Shown: one piece after another, positions 25,414 through 34,907 of the stretch | Layout of the letters: the number at the start of each line of letters is the position of its first letter | Numbering within the stretch: the stretch's first letter is position 1 | DNA from: Marinobacter bryozoorum | Lineage (GTDB): Bacteria > Pseudomonadota > Gammaproteobacteria > Pseudomonadales > Oleiphilaceae | Assembly: GCF_023156245.1 (NCBI RefSeq) | Contig: NZ_JAKZAH010000021.1 | Span: 1 to 64,000 of the forward strand | Length of the DNA: 64,000 bases | Reading direction: 5' to 3' | Notes under the pieces: generated by a model | What the model saw: only the letters and a program-made list of their open reading frames with translations | What the model was told of the DNA's origin: nothing | Database searches by the model: none | Program-made: the position numbers and the translations under genes

Positions 25414-26761
25414 CACCATTGGTGACCACGTGGAGCTGCAACGCGGAACGACATATAAGAGCGCATTGCTTGATCAGCCCGGCCCTGTTTTATTGGGCTT
25501 AGGTTCTATCGAAAGAGATGGCGGGTTCAGATCGGACAAACTAAGAACTTATGGCGGCCCCTCCGCAGAAAAATTATTGGTGCGCCCCGGGGATCTCTAT
25601 GTTTCATTGAAAGATGTCACTCAAGCTGGAGACTTGCTCGGGGCGATTGCCCGAGTGCCTAAATCCGTATCTGTTGGGAGGATGACTCAAGATACAGTAA
25701 AGCTGATTTTCAAGAGCGATATTCCGAAAGAATACTTTTACTGGCTCCTTCGAACTCCGCAATATCGGCAATACTGTCGGTCACATGCAACGGGAACTAC
25801 AAATCTTGGGTTGAGCCGGGACGATTTCTTTAGCTTCAAGATTCCTGATTTAGATGCGGAAAAACGACTTTTGACCGATTCCCTAGAAAACCTTGAAGCG
25901 AAAATTCGAACCAACCACCAAATCAACCAAACCCTCGAGCAGATGGCCCAAGCCATCTTCAAAAGCTGGTTTGTCGATTTCGAGCCGGTCAAAGCCAAGA
26001 TCGCCGCACTGGAAGCCGGCGGCAGCGAGGAAGACGCCCTGCTCGCCGCCATGCAGGCCATTTCCGGCAAAGGCGAAGCGGAGCTAACCCGCCTCCAGGC
26101 CGAACACCCCGAGCAATACGCCGAGCTCCGCGCCACCGCCGAGCTGTTTCCGTCGGCTATGCAGGATAGTGAGTTGGGGGAGATTCCGGAGGGATGGAGA
26201 GTCAACCAGATAGGCGACCTGGTAACTCGAATACCGGTTGGAAAAAAGTATTCCCAAAAGACAGCTTCAGAAACTGGTGACGTTCCGGTTCTCGACCAAG
26301 GGAAATCAGGGATTATCGGGTATCACAATGAAAAACCTGGAGTCACAGCCTGCCCTGATGACCCTGTTATCGTGTTTGCAAATCACACCTGCTATATGCG
26401 TCTCATCATGCACGAGTTCAGTGCAATTCAGAACGTACTCCCATTTAAAAGTAAACCTGCCAAGGCACTCAACATCTTTTGGTTATATTTCGCCACACAC
26501 GGTAAGCAGGAATTTATAGAGTACAAAGGACACTGGCCGGACTTTGTAATTAAAGAGATCGTGGTTCCGGACGACTCTATCGCCAGCAGGTTCGGCAGCA
26601 TTGCCAAAGATCTAGTAGTAAACCAGTTCAGGAATGAAAAGCAGAACGAAACACTCTCAGCTATTCGAGACGCAATGCTCCCAAAACTTCTATCAGGAGA
26701 ACTATCTGTCACTGATGTTGCGAATCAAACAGAGGGGGCTGAGGGGTCAGTCAATGTTTAG
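25403..26761 (+). CDS. hsdS: Type I restriction-modification specificity subunit (HsdS)
   Basis: The ATG at 25403 overlaps the preceding frame by 11 bases and gives 452 residues. Two target-recognition domains (about 1-150 and 235-390) are each followed by the conserved coiled-coil spacer: 'KIRTNHQINQTLEQMAQAIFKSWFVDFEPVKAK' and 'NQFRNEKQNETLSAIRDAMLPKLLSGEL'. HsdS fixes the DNA sequence read by the HsdMS and HsdRMS complexes. The recognition domains are AT-richer than the flanking HsdM and HsdR genes, as usual for exchangeable domains. Confidence 0.95.
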   Translation: MTYSTIGDHVELQRGTTYKSALLDQPGPVLLGLGSIERDGGFRSDKLRTYGGPSAEKLLVRPGDLYVSLKDVTQAGDLLGAIARVPKSVSVGRMTQDTVKLIFKSDIPKEYFYWLLRTPQYRQYCRSHATGTTNLGLSRDDFFSFKIPDLDAEKRLLTDSLENLEAKIRTNHQINQTLEQMAQAIFKSWFVDFEPVKAKIAALEAGGSEEDALLAAMQAISGKGEAELTRLQAEHPEQYAELRATAELFPSAMQDSELGEIPEGWRVNQIGDLVTRIPVGKKYSQKTASETGDVPVLDQGKSGIIGYHNEKPGVTACPDDPVIVFANHTCYMRLIMHEFSAIQNVLPFKSKPAKALNIFWLYFATHGKQEFIEYKGHWPDFVIKEIVVPDDSIASRFGSIAKDLVVNQFRNEKQNETLSAIRDAMLPKLLSGELSVTDVANQTEGAEGSVNV

Positions 26762-26891
26762 AGTGATCTCAACCGCCAGCGGCAACGAGCTGTTGGATTC
26801 TAACCCGTTTGCCTCAGGGCGATTTATTGGTGACCAGCGACTGAAAATATGGTTGGAGTCAAACCCTGATGGATGGAGTTGCTGCGAGTGA
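26754..26891 (+). CDS. Small protein of unknown function (45 residues)
   Basis: The frame starts at an ATG eight bases inside the end of hsdS and stops at 26,891, overlapping the GTG of the FRG gene. No SD is clear, but the tight overlaps on both sides suggest translational coupling. The product (MFRVISTASGNELLDSNPFA... ending SCCE) has no recognised domain. It may be a leader or accessory peptide for the FRG gene, or only a coupling frame. Confidence 0.4.
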   Translation: MFRVISTASGNELLDSNPFASGRFIGDQRLKIWLESNPDGWSCCE

Positions 26892-28141
26892 GCGAATCCT
26901 ACACATGGGACAAAGTACCTGTTTGGAATAATGAAAACCCCGCAGCCAGCTTCGACATTCTGGCTGACGATATCAGCGGCCGTATCCCTGTAACACGACT
27001 AGAGAGTTGGCAGGATTTTGTTGGGATGCTGGAAAGCCCTTTCTTCAATCCGCAGGAAACTGAGCTAGTTTTTAGAGGACACCGTCGATTCGACTGGAGC
27101 ATGACACCAACGCTCGGACGCTTAACTGACAACGGTATTATCACCTCGAAGTTGGCCACTGACACTTTGGCTTTATTTCGTAAAGCGATCAGAGGTCGTG
27201 TCAATGACCACTCATTACTCGACGAAGGTGTTGAGGATGACGAGCTGTGGTCGATTGGACAGCACCACGGTCTGATGACGCCTTTGCTGGACTGGACCTA
27301 TTCACCATACGTGGCATTGTTCTTTGCGTTCTCGAAGGAGGACAGAAAAGACGAAAAAGAAAATCCGTACCGAGCCATCTATGTACTGAACAAGACGTTT
27401 ATTGCCGATGATGAGATATGCCCTGACATAAGAGTTTTCGAACCCCGAAAGGATGACCACGGCCGCCTGGTAAGCCAAGCGGGATTGTTTACCTTTGCAC
27501 CTGAAGACTCGACCATAGAAAACAAATTAGCGGAAGTGCTATGGGGCGACGAATTCCCTATTGATTCATTGAAAGATGCATCAGTTAACGAAGAGCCGGG
27601 AATACTGGCGCGCTACATCTGTAAAATTTACATTAAGAACGAAATGCAACAGGAATGTTTGCGTCACCTGCGGCGCATGAACGTGCACCACGCTAGCTTA
27701 TTCCCTGACTTAATTGGCGCTGCAGATTATTGCAACGCATTCATGATTGACGCCGAAAAAAATCGTGCCGTCCAAGCCAAGAAAAACGCTTTGAAAAGAG
27801 CTGCCAAGGATGATGAGGGGCCTACTTCCCCCGTAACGTATCCGCCTGAACCATATGTAGGAGAATTCCAATCTGTCACGGATCTACTCTGCCAACCTCA
27901 AGCGGCAGAGGGGTTTGATCATGGCTCGCTAACTGTACTGTCGAAAGAGCTGTCGAAACTGCTCGCGACCCGGAAGCTGGTAGACTGGCAAGGCCGTGAA
28001 TCAATCCAAGCCGAGATAAAGGTCAAAGCCCGAGCCCTGCTTCGCAAACACAAATACCCTCAGGAAGCTCAAGAACAGGTACTTTCAAACATACTTGACA
28101 TATCAACTACCCAAAATGAAAGCGATGAATCAGGCGCTTAG
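26888..28141 (+). CDS. FRG-domain protein in the type I RM operon
   Basis: The GTG at 26888 has GGAG nine bases upstream and gives 417 residues; an in-frame ATG at 26873 is the alternative. The FRG signature is clear in the first third: 'ELVFRGHRRFDWSMTPTLGRL', then 'LWSIGQHHGLMTPLLDWTYSPYVALFFAFS'. The family is named for the Phe-Arg-Gly motif; its biochemical activity is not established, though it frequently occurs in restriction and defence loci. The C-terminal part ('LSKELSKLLATRKLVDWQGRESIQAEIKVKARALLRKHKYP') resembles the end of HsdR ('[27 protein letters not shown]'), which may be a shared docking segment. Confidence 0.85.
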   Translation: MSESYTWDKVPVWNNENPAASFDILADDISGRIPVTRLESWQDFVGMLESPFFNPQETELVFRGHRRFDWSMTPTLGRLTDNGIITSKLATDTLALFRKAIRGRVNDHSLLDEGVEDDELWSIGQHHGLMTPLLDWTYSPYVALFFAFSKEDRKDEKENPYRAIYVLNKTFIADDEICPDIRVFEPRKDDHGRLVSQAGLFTFAPEDSTIENKLAEVLWGDEFPIDSLKDASVNEEPGILARYICKIYIKNEMQQECLRHLRRMNVHHASLFPDLIGAADYCNAFMIDAEKNRAVQAKKNALKRAAKDDEGPTSPVTYPPEPYVGEFQSVTDLLCQPQAAEGFDHGSLTVLSKELSKLLATRKLVDWQGRESIQAEIKVKARALLRKHKYPQEAQEQVLSNILDISTTQNESDESGA

Positions 28142-28275
28142 ATTGGGTACTGTCCGTAAGCCTGGCTTGAAACAGGATAACGGAGTGCGACATGTGTTCG
28201 TTGCCGGCGACTGTTGTTGGCAATGGTGGATGACAAAGCTCGCCAGCCTACAACACTCAACGACAAGGAACTGTC

Positions 28276-29298
28276 ATGACTGAACGACAAGTACGAATCT
28301 TCACCTCAACCGACGGCCAGGCGCAGCTGGAAGTGGCACTGGAGCAGGAAACCGTCTGGCTCAGCCAAGTCCAGATGGCGGAGCTGTTTGGCAAAGATGT
28401 GCGCACCGTCAACGAGCACGTGGGCAATGTGTTCCAAGAGGGTGAACTAGAGAAAGAACCAACTATCCGGAAATTCCGGATAGTTCGCCAGGAAGGCAAG
28501 CGTCAGGTTCAGCGGGAAATTGATCACTACAATCTGGACATGATCATCTCTGTTGGCTACCGGGTGAAATCCCAGCGTGGCGTGCATTTTCGTAAATGGG
28601 CCACCCAGGTTCTCAAAGACCACTTGGTACAGGGCTACACCCTCAACCAGCGCCGCTTGGCCGAGCGCGGCATCGAGTTTGAGCAGGCCGTTGACCTGCT
28701 GAGCCGCACCCTCACCAATCAGGGCCTGGTATCCAATGAAGGCGAGGCTGTCGCCCGGGTAATCAGCGATTACGCCCGCTCCTGGAGCCTGCTGCAAGGC
28801 TACGATGAGCAACAGCTGGCGGAGGTTGGCATCAAGCAGCCGGATATGCAGCCGCTGGAGCTGGACGAGGCACTAAAAGCCATTGGCGAACTCAAGCAAA
28901 CGCTCATGGCGAAGGGCGAGGCCACCGAGCTGTTCGGCCAGTTACGGGGTAACGGCCTGGCTTCTGCGTTGGCGACGATCGAGCAGGGCTTTGGGGACGA
29001 ACTCTTTTATCCGAACGTGGCCACCCGTGCCGCTCACCTACTGTACTTCGTTATCAAGAACCACCCGCTGGCCGATGGCAACAAGCGCTGCGGCTCGTTT
29101 CTGTTTTTATGGTATCTGCGCCGCAACGCCGCTTTGCTGGCGCGGCCGGTAGAACAACTGATTAATGACAACACCCTGGTGGCCTTGGCCCTGCTGGTGG
29201 CGGAAAGCCTGCCGGATCAGAAAACCCTGATGATCCGGCTGATTGAGCATTTCCTGCTGCTGAAGGAGCCCGCCGATGTTAGAGGTGAAGGGGAATAA
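28276..29298 (+). CDS. RhuM-family protein fused to a Fic/Doc domain
   Basis: The 340-residue protein has an N-terminal RhuM domain ('VWLSQVQMAELFGKDVRTVNEHVGNVFQEGEL', 'YNLDMIISVGYRVKSQRGVHFRKWATQVLKDHLVQGY', about 15-125) and a C-terminal Fic/Doc domain with 'KNHPLADGNKRCGSFLFLWYL' (about 260-280). The HPxxDGNKR form with Lys is the Doc-like variant linked to phosphotransfer in Doc. Full-length RhuM-Fic proteins commonly accompany type I RM genes. An SD (AAGGA) precedes the ATG. Its role may be toxin-like or regulatory. A 25-bp palindrome lies within its coding sequence. Confidence 0.9.
   Translation: MTERQVRIFTSTDGQAQLEVALEQETVWLSQVQMAELFGKDVRTVNEHVGNVFQEGELEKEPTIRKFRIVRQEGKRQVQREIDHYNLDMIISVGYRVKSQRGVHFRKWATQVLKDHLVQGYTLNQRRLAERGIEFEQAVDLLSRTLTNQGLVSNEGEAVARVISDYARSWSLLQGYDEQQLAEVGIKQPDMQPLELDEALKAIGELKQTLMAKGEATELFGQLRGNGLASALATIEQGFGDELFYPNVATRAAHLLYFVIKNHPLADGNKRCGSFLFLWYLRRNAALLARPVEQLINDNTLVALALLVAESLPDQKTLMIRLIEHFLLLKEPADVRGEGE
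28461..28485. repeat. Perfect 12-bp inverted repeat inside rhuM-fic
   Basis: AACTATCCGGAA and its exact complement TTCCGGATAGTT are separated by a single A. They encode part of the conserved 'TIRKFRIVRQ' stretch of the RhuM domain. A perfect palindrome this long is unexpected in coding sequence and could be a protein-binding site for autoregulation or a recombination target. Confidence 0.7.
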
Positions 29299-29308
29299 GG
29301 ACTGAGGT

Positions 29309-32300
29309 ATGACGGAAGATCAGCTGGAACAACAATGCCTGGAATGGTTTGCCGAAGGCGGCTGGGAGATCGCCCACGGGCCAGACCTGGCACCGGAGGG
29401 CGAAGCCCCGGAACGGGCCGATTACCGGCAGGTATTGTTGCTGGCGGATCTTGAGGCGGCCATTCGCCGCATCAACCCTCACCTACCCCAGAGCGCCGTT
29501 GAGCAAGCTGTGGCCGTTGTCCGCAAACCGGAAAGCCTGGATGTCGTGATTAGCAACCGGGCCTTTCACCGCCTGCTGCTGGACGGTGTGCCGGTGGAGT
29601 ACAAGCGCGACGACAAGGTAGTTCACGACCAGGCCTTTCTGGTGGACTTCGGCGACCTGACCGCCAACCGCTTCCGGGCCATCAACCAGTTCACCCTAGA
29701 AGGCTCCAAACAGCTCCGCCGGCCGGATGTGGTCTGTTTTATCAACGGCTTGCCCCTCGCAGTGTTGGAGCTGAAAAGCCCCGGCGCCGAGAACGTGAAC
29801 ATCTGGGATGCCTACAACCAGATCCAGACCTACAAAGATGAATGCTCCGATCTGTTTGCCTACAACGAGGCGGCGATTATCAGCGACGGCTATCTGGCCC
29901 GGGTAGGCTCCCTCACCGCCAGCCAGGAACGCTACATGCCCTGGCGCACCCTCAAGCATGAGGACGACAAGCCGCTATTGGAATGGCAACTGGAAACCAT
30001 GGTGCGGGGCTTCTTCGACCGGGAGCTGTTCCTCGATTACATCCGCTACTTTGTGATCTTCGAGACCGATTCCGACAAGCTGATCAAGAAGATTGCCGGT
30101 TACCATCAGTTCCATGCTGTACGAGAGGCGGTTCGTGCCACCGTGATTGCCGCCCGGGATATGAGTGGCAATGGTATTCAAGAGAAGCGCGCCACCTACG
30201 GTGACGAGGTTCTGCCCGGCAGCAAGAAAGCCGGCGTGGTGTGGCATACCCAGGGCTCCGGCAAGAGCATTTCCATGTGCTGTTACGCCGGCAAGCTGCT
30301 GCAGCAGCCCGAGATGAACAATCCCACCCTGATCGTGGTCACCGACCGCAACGATCTTGACGGCCAGTTGTTCGCCACTTTCAGTGCCGCCCGGGAATTG
30401 CTGAAGCAGGAGCCGGTGCAGGCAGATGACCGGGACACCCTGCGCCGCCTGCTGTCTGAGCGGGAATCCGGCGGCATCATCTTCACCACGGTTCAGAAGT
30501 TCGCGCTGCTGAATGACGAATCCGGCCACCCGATTCTGAACGACCGCCACAACATCGTGGTGATCTCGGATGAAGCCCACCGCAGCCAGTACGGCCTGAA
30601 AGCCACCCTCAAGAAGGACGGCACCTACAAGTTCGGCTACGCCCGCCACATGCGCGATGCCCTGCCCAATGCCTCGTTCATCGGCTTTACCGGCACCCCC
30701 ATCGAGAGCGAAGACAAAGACACCCGGGCCGTGTTCGGCGATTACGTGTCCATCTACGACATCCAGGATGCCGTGGACGATGGAGCAACAGTACCCATCT
30801 TCTACGAATCCCGCCTGGCCAAGCTGGACATCAACCGCGAACAGATCGAGGAGCTGTCCGACCAGGTGGAGGAAGTGGTTGAGGACGACGAAGACGTTGG
30901 CAGCCGCGAGAAAACCAAGGGCGAGTGGAGCCGGCTGGAAAAGCTGGTCGGTGCCGGCCCTCGCCTGAAGCAGGTAGCGGAAGACCTGGTGAACCACTTT
31001 GAAACCCGCTCCAGCACCATCGATGGCAAGGCCATGATTGTGGCCATGAGCCGCGAGATTGCGGTGCACCTGTATAACGAGATTGTCGCCCTGCGCCCGG
31101 AGTGGCACGACGATGATTCGGAGAAAGGCGCCATCAAGATCGTGATGACCGGCTCCGCCTCTGACCGCCCCCTGCTGCAACCGCACATCCATAACAAACA
31201 GACCAAGAAACGGTTCGAGAAGCGCTTCAAAGACATCAACGACCCGCTCAAGCTGGTGATCGTGCGAGATATGTGGCTGACCGGCTTCGATGCGCCCTGC
31301 TGCCACACCATGTACGTGGACAAGCCCATGAAGGGCCACAACCTGATGCAGGCCATTGCCCGGGTGAACCGCGTGTTCAAGGACAAGCCCGGCGGGCTGG
31401 TGGTGGATTACATCGGCATTGCCAACGAGCTCAAGCAGGCGCTGAAAACCTACACCGATGCCAAGGGCAAAGGCTCGCCCACCCACAGCGCCGAGGAAGC
31501 CTACGCCATCCTGCTGGAGAAGCTGGACATCATCCACGGCATGTTTGCGCCCGGCCCCAAAGGTAAGGGATTCAGCTACAGCGGATTCGAGACTGAGCCC
31601 CACAAGTATCTGGTGCCCACCGCCAACTACGTGCTCAGCCTGGAAGACGGCAAGAAGCGCTTCCTGGATACCGTGCTGGCCATGAACAAGGCCTTCTCCC
31701 TGTGCGCCACCCTAGACGAAGCCCAGGCACTGCAGAAGGAGGTGGCGTTCCTGTCGCAAGTAAAGACGGCCATCACCAAGTTCACCAGCGTGGACAAGAA
31801 ACTGACCGAGGAAGAGAAGAACACCGCCCTGAAGCAGATCCTGGACAACGCTCTGGTGGCAGAAGGGGTAACGGATGTCTTCGCCCTGTGCGGCCTGGAC
31901 AAGCCCAACATCGGCCTGCTCTCTGACGAGTTCCTGGAAGACGTGCGGCAGATGCCCTACAAGAACTTCGCCGTGGAACTGCTGGAGAAGCTGCTCAAAG
32001 ACGACATCAAAGCCAAGACCCGCAACAACGTGGTGCAGGAGAAGAAATACGCCGACCGCCTGCAGGAGACGCTGCGCAAGTACAACAACCGGGGCATCGA
32101 GACAGCCCAAGTAATCGAAGAGCTGATCGCCATGGCCAAGCAGTTCCAGGCGGAAATGGAGCGTGACGCCGCCCTCGGTCTGAATCCGGACGAAGTGGCC
32201 TTCTACGACGCCCTGGCCAGCAACGAAAGCGCCGTGCGGGAGCTGGGTGACGAGATCCTGAAAAAGATCGCCGTGGAGATCACCGACAAGCTGCGCAAAT

Positions 32301-32464
32301 CCACCACCGTGGACTGGCAGGTGCGGGAGAGTGTACGGGCGAAGCTGAGGATTCTGGTGCGGCGGACGTTGCAGCGCTACAAGTATCCGCCGGATAAAGC
32401 GCCTGCTGCCATTGAGTTGATTATGGAGCAGGCTGAAGCCCTTTCTAACCACTGGACGAAGTAA
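29309..32464 (+). CDS. hsdR: Type I restriction endonuclease subunit (HsdR)
   Basis: The 1051-residue protein contains the N-terminal PD-(D/E)XK nuclease ('[23 protein letters not shown]', about 137-160), Walker A '[12 protein letters not shown]' (about 310-322), DEAH box '[13 protein letters not shown]' (about 418-430), '[13 protein letters not shown]' and '[37 protein letters not shown]' helicase motifs. The C-terminal domain binds the methylase core. It translocates and cuts unmethylated DNA. It is separated from hsdMS by the FRG and RhuM-Fic genes. Confidence 0.96.
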   Translation: MTEDQLEQQCLEWFAEGGWEIAHGPDLAPEGEAPERADYRQVLLLADLEAAIRRINPHLPQSAVEQAVAVVRKPESLDVVISNRAFHRLLLDGVPVEYKRDDKVVHDQAFLVDFGDLTANRFRAINQFTLEGSKQLRRPDVVCFINGLPLAVLELKSPGAENVNIWDAYNQIQTYKDECSDLFAYNEAAIISDGYLARVGSLTASQERYMPWRTLKHEDDKPLLEWQLETMVRGFFDRELFLDYIRYFVIFETDSDKLIKKIAGYHQFHAVREAVRATVIAARDMSGNGIQEKRATYGDEVLPGSKKAGVVWHTQGSGKSISMCCYAGKLLQQPEMNNPTLIVVTDRNDLDGQLFATFSAARELLKQEPVQADDRDTLRRLLSERESGGIIFTTVQKFALLNDESGHPILNDRHNIVVISDEAHRSQYGLKATLKKDGTYKFGYARHMRDALPNASFIGFTGTPIESEDKDTRAVFGDYVSIYDIQDAVDDGATVPIFYESRLAKLDINREQIEELSDQVEEVVEDDEDVGSREKTKGEWSRLEKLVGAGPRLKQVAEDLVNHFETRSSTIDGKAMIVAMSREIAVHLYNEIVALRPEWHDDDSEKGAIKIVMTGSASDRPLLQPHIHNKQTKKRFEKRFKDINDPLKLVIVRDMWLTGFDAPCCHTMYVDKPMKGHNLMQAIARVNRVFKDKPGGLVVDYIGIANELKQALKTYTDAKGKGSPTHSAEEAYAILLEKLDIIHGMFAPGPKGKGFSYSGFETEPHKYLVPTANYVLSLEDGKKRFLDTVLAMNKAFSLCATLDEAQALQKEVAFLSQVKTAITKFTSVDKKLTEEEKNTALKQILDNALVAEGVTDVFALCGLDKPNIGLLSDEFLEDVRQMPYKNFAVELLEKLLKDDIKAKTRNNVVQEKKYADRLQETLRKYNNRGIETAQVIEELIAMAKQFQAEMERDAALGLNPDEVAFYDALASNESAVRELGDEILKKIAVEITDKLRKSTTVDWQVRESVRAKLRILVRRTLQRYKYPPDKAPAAIELIMEQAEALSNHWTK

Positions 32465-33862
32465 ATGACAGTATCCAGCGAAATCGACTCTTGGGAGTCT
32501 TTTTTCAGTGAATTAAGTGAACTCAGAGACCTCCAGAGACAACAAAAGCAACAAGGACTCAACGACTTTACTGCTCTTGGTTCTGTGCTAAGTCCGAACG
32601 ACGAAGTACGTCTCCACACTCGATTCATCTACTCATTGCTAAACCCGCATGGAAAACACTATCAAGGCACGCGTTTTCTTGAGCTGTTTCTTGAGTCCAT
32701 CGGCTGGGCAGGTTGGCTGGATATAGAGTCCACTGTTGTTCGAAAGGAATATTGCCCCAACGGGCAAAGTGACCAGATCGACCTCTATATCACCGATGGT
32801 GAGAAAGAGATCGTTATCGAGAACAAGCTGAACGCAAAAGACCAGAAGCGACAAGTGCTCCGCTACCTTGATGCTATCGGCGCAAACAGCCAGCGAAAAG
32901 CAAAAAACACCCTGTTTATCTATCTGACCAAAGGAAGAAAGCGGCCTTCAAAACTCGGGCTTGGCTCGGCACACGATGACAAGTCATTAGACGCCAAGAG
33001 ATTTCTGACCCTCAGTAAAGAAAAAGACTGCCACCAGCTTTTGGATGAAAAAGGTAACCCCGTCTCGCGTTATATGAATCTTTGGTATCAGAGGCAGGCT
33101 AGTGGAACCATAAAGAGCATTCAATCCTGGCTTGATTGTTGTATTCGGGCAATTCGCACTAATGAAAACAGCAGCAACATAGTAAGTGCGATTAACGATT
33201 ACCAATCTATCATTGAGCGGGCAACAAGGGAGTATGAGAGCAACGTGACCACACTGAAAGACTTCCTGGATCGAAATATTTCCCTTGGGAAAGACTACCA
33301 TGAGCAGGCTGCTCAAATAGCGAAAGAGCTTCCCTCAATCCACAGAAGTTGGTTGCAAGCGGCGATGAGTCATCACTTGGAGAATATGTTCCGCGAGCAC
33401 GCCGAGAAGGGATTGGTTACTGAAATCGATCATGATCATGCGGATCAGTTGCTTCCGTTTTTAACCCCAGATTACGCCAAGCGCCCAGACAGCTTGATAT
33501 ATTCCGCAAGATCCAACTTTTTTGGGGATGGTCGAGATCGCACGAACAAAGGGAAGTTTTACCTTCTCCAAACCGCCCCTTTGAAACAGCGGGCTGTCAT
33601 TGCTTTGTTCTACGGATCTAAGAGGCTCCATGTTGGCTGTTTGCTTCGCCGAGACGCAACGGATAATGAAAGAGCAATAGTTGGAACTCTAGCATGGGAT
33701 AAAGAATCATCATCCAAGCTCAGAGAATCCATATTTCCCGAGGCACTGACTCAATCAAAGCGAATGGAATACGAAGGCATTCATGATTTGGCCAATTTTG
33801 GCTCAAGCCCCCAACATGCCCTTCTCGAAAAGCTAATTACAACTCTAATCCGCAAAGGATAA
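32465..33862 (+). CDS. PD-(D/E)XK nuclease superfamily protein
   Basis: The ATG directly follows the hsdR stop. The 465-residue protein has 'RFIYSLLNPHGKHYQGTRFLELFL' near the N-terminus and the nuclease core 'SDQIDLYITDGEKEIVIENKLNAKDQKRQVLRYLDAI' (about 100-137), giving Asp...Glu-Asn-Lys as the metal site. This fits the PDDEXK_4 type often found in defence islands. It is probably co-expressed with hsdR. Its base composition is lower in GC than hsdR, implying separate acquisition. DNA cleavage is inferred from the fold only. Confidence 0.85.
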   Translation: MTVSSEIDSWESFFSELSELRDLQRQQKQQGLNDFTALGSVLSPNDEVRLHTRFIYSLLNPHGKHYQGTRFLELFLESIGWAGWLDIESTVVRKEYCPNGQSDQIDLYITDGEKEIVIENKLNAKDQKRQVLRYLDAIGANSQRKAKNTLFIYLTKGRKRPSKLGLGSAHDDKSLDAKRFLTLSKEKDCHQLLDEKGNPVSRYMNLWYQRQASGTIKSIQSWLDCCIRAIRTNENSSNIVSAINDYQSIIERATREYESNVTTLKDFLDRNISLGKDYHEQAAQIAKELPSIHRSWLQAAMSHHLENMFREHAEKGLVTEIDHDHADQLLPFLTPDYAKRPDSLIYSARSNFFGDGRDRTNKGKFYLLQTAPLKQRAVIALFYGSKRLHVGCLLRRDATDNERAIVGTLAWDKESSSKLRESIFPEALTQSKRMEYEGIHDLANFGSSPQHALLEKLITTLIRKG

Positions 33863-33866
33863 ACAC

Positions 33867-34205
33867 ATGGAATATGATGCAGAGTTCGACCAAACCCGCC
33901 TCGACCAGCTGGCACAACAGCACCTGGGCGGCACCGACATTAGCGGGCGGATACTGTTCTTCGGAGACCCCGAGGAGAACCGGCTGGATCTGGCAACCTG
34001 GCAGCTGAATAAAGACGAGGACTACGAGACGATCAAAGGCTCAGACTTCAAGTTCCAGATGATGGAGCTGCTGGACACCTTGATGACCTATCGAGCACAG
34101 CAAGGCGAGCCGAACGCCGGCCAAGGCGTCGTGCATATCAACGGAAGACAGCTGTCTATCGAATGGCTCCCGAGAGCATATGTTGAAGAGTTGAGGGACA
34201 AGTAA
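33867..34205 (+). CDS. Small protein of unknown function after the nuclease gene
   Basis: The 112-residue acidic protein starts after AAAGGA, five bases beyond the previous stop. It contains no recognised domain ('FDQTRLDQLAQQHLGGTDISGRILFFGDPEENRLDLATWQLN', 'GVVHINGRQLSIEWLPRAYVEELRDK'). Spacing indicates it is the last gene of the restriction operon. It could be an accessory or inhibitor of the nuclease upstream. Confidence 0.7.
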   Translation: MEYDAEFDQTRLDQLAQQHLGGTDISGRILFFGDPEENRLDLATWQLNKDEDYETIKGSDFKFQMMELLDTLMTYRAQQGEPNAGQGVVHINGRQLSIEWLPRAYVEELRDK

Positions 34206-34230
34206 AAACAACCCCGTGCTACACGGGGTT
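34206..34230 (-). terminator. Intrinsic terminator at the trailer end of the CRISPR array (minus strand)
   Basis: AACCCCGTG (34210-34218) pairs with CACGGGGTT (34222-34230) around a three-base loop. The T-tract appears only when read on the minus strand (GTTTTT at the left). It therefore ends leftward transcription, in agreement with the repeat orientation of the array. Confidence 0.8.
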
Positions 34231-34304
34231 GAATGAACGGAGACCGTCTCGTCTGGTGCTTAATCCGCTCATACGCGGACCAGGCTCCCAACATTAACCA
34301 AAAA

Positions 34305-34823
34305 TGGCTTTCCCCCGCTAGCGCGGGAAACATAACCGACTTTATCGCCGGCATGCAATTTCCGCCGGTCTACACCCCCGCTAACGCGGGGAACACTTGT
34401 CCGTGAAGCTGCCACCCGTAGGCGTCCGCGGTTTACCCCCGCTCGCGCGGGGAACACCTATAGTGGGCGAACATCTCCCGGGCCCGGTCCGGTTTACCCC
34501 CGCTCGCGCGGGGAACACGCCCGGTTCGCCTCGATGTGCGGGCATATACCCGGTTTACCCCCGCATGCGCGGGGAACACCTCCAGGGGATCATCCATAGC
34601 AAGCTGGCGCTCGGTTTACCCCCGCATGCGCGGGGAACACTGCCCGCCGGGGCTGGGGCTCAATGCTGATCCCGGTTTACCCCCGCATGCGCGGGGAACA
34701 CTGTTATTTATATTGGCACTATTTCGACATTGGCGGTTTACCCCCGCATGCGCGGGGAACACTGCTCAGGTGTAAGTCGTTTTCGGGCAACCGCCGGTTT
34801 ACCCCCGCATGCGCGGGGAACAC
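34305..34823 (-). CRISPR. Type I-E-like CRISPR array, nine repeats and eight spacers
   Basis: Repeats of 29 bases start at 34305, 34366 (31 bases, degenerate), 34429, 34490, 34551, 34612, 34673, 34734 and 34795, with 32-base spacers. Read on the minus strand the repeat begins GTGTTCCCCGCGC and ends GGGTAAACCG, the orientation and 3' handle of type I-E. The five right-hand repeats share CCGCATGCGCGGGG, the next two have CCGCTCGCGCGGGG, and the two left-hand ones are decayed, so the leader is on the right and the oldest spacers on the left. No cas gene is in the window. Confidence 0.95.
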
Positions 34824-34907
34824 TCTAACCGGAACGCTTTGATTATGCTTCTCTTTTGTAGCAATGGTCAAGGCACCAGAAACGAAGAAAAAATGATAAC
34901 CATCCGC
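34824..34907 (-). promoter_or_regulatory. Short CRISPR leader region
   Basis: The 84 bases between the newest repeat and the stop of the XRE gene are AT-rich on the leader side of the array. Type I-E leaders usually need more sequence plus an IHF site and are followed by cas genes. Here a regulator gene lies where the upstream leader would be, so the leader may be truncated, or the array may be transcribed by read-through from that gene. Confidence 0.5.

Noticed and set aside
29975..31603. A 542-codon minus-strand frame opposite hsdR
   Set aside because: It is antisense to the conserved helicase domain and lacks any recognisable domain.
34244..34290. A possible tenth, very decayed CRISPR repeat left of the array
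   Set aside because: The segment around CCGCTCATACGCGG is not at the 61-base register and matches the repeat only in its palindromic core.
34397..34775. Open frames of 79-90 codons across the repeat region
   Set aside because: They are translations of CRISPR repeats and spacers, with repeated 'PRMRGEH' and 'PPHARGTL' motifs; no gene is implied.
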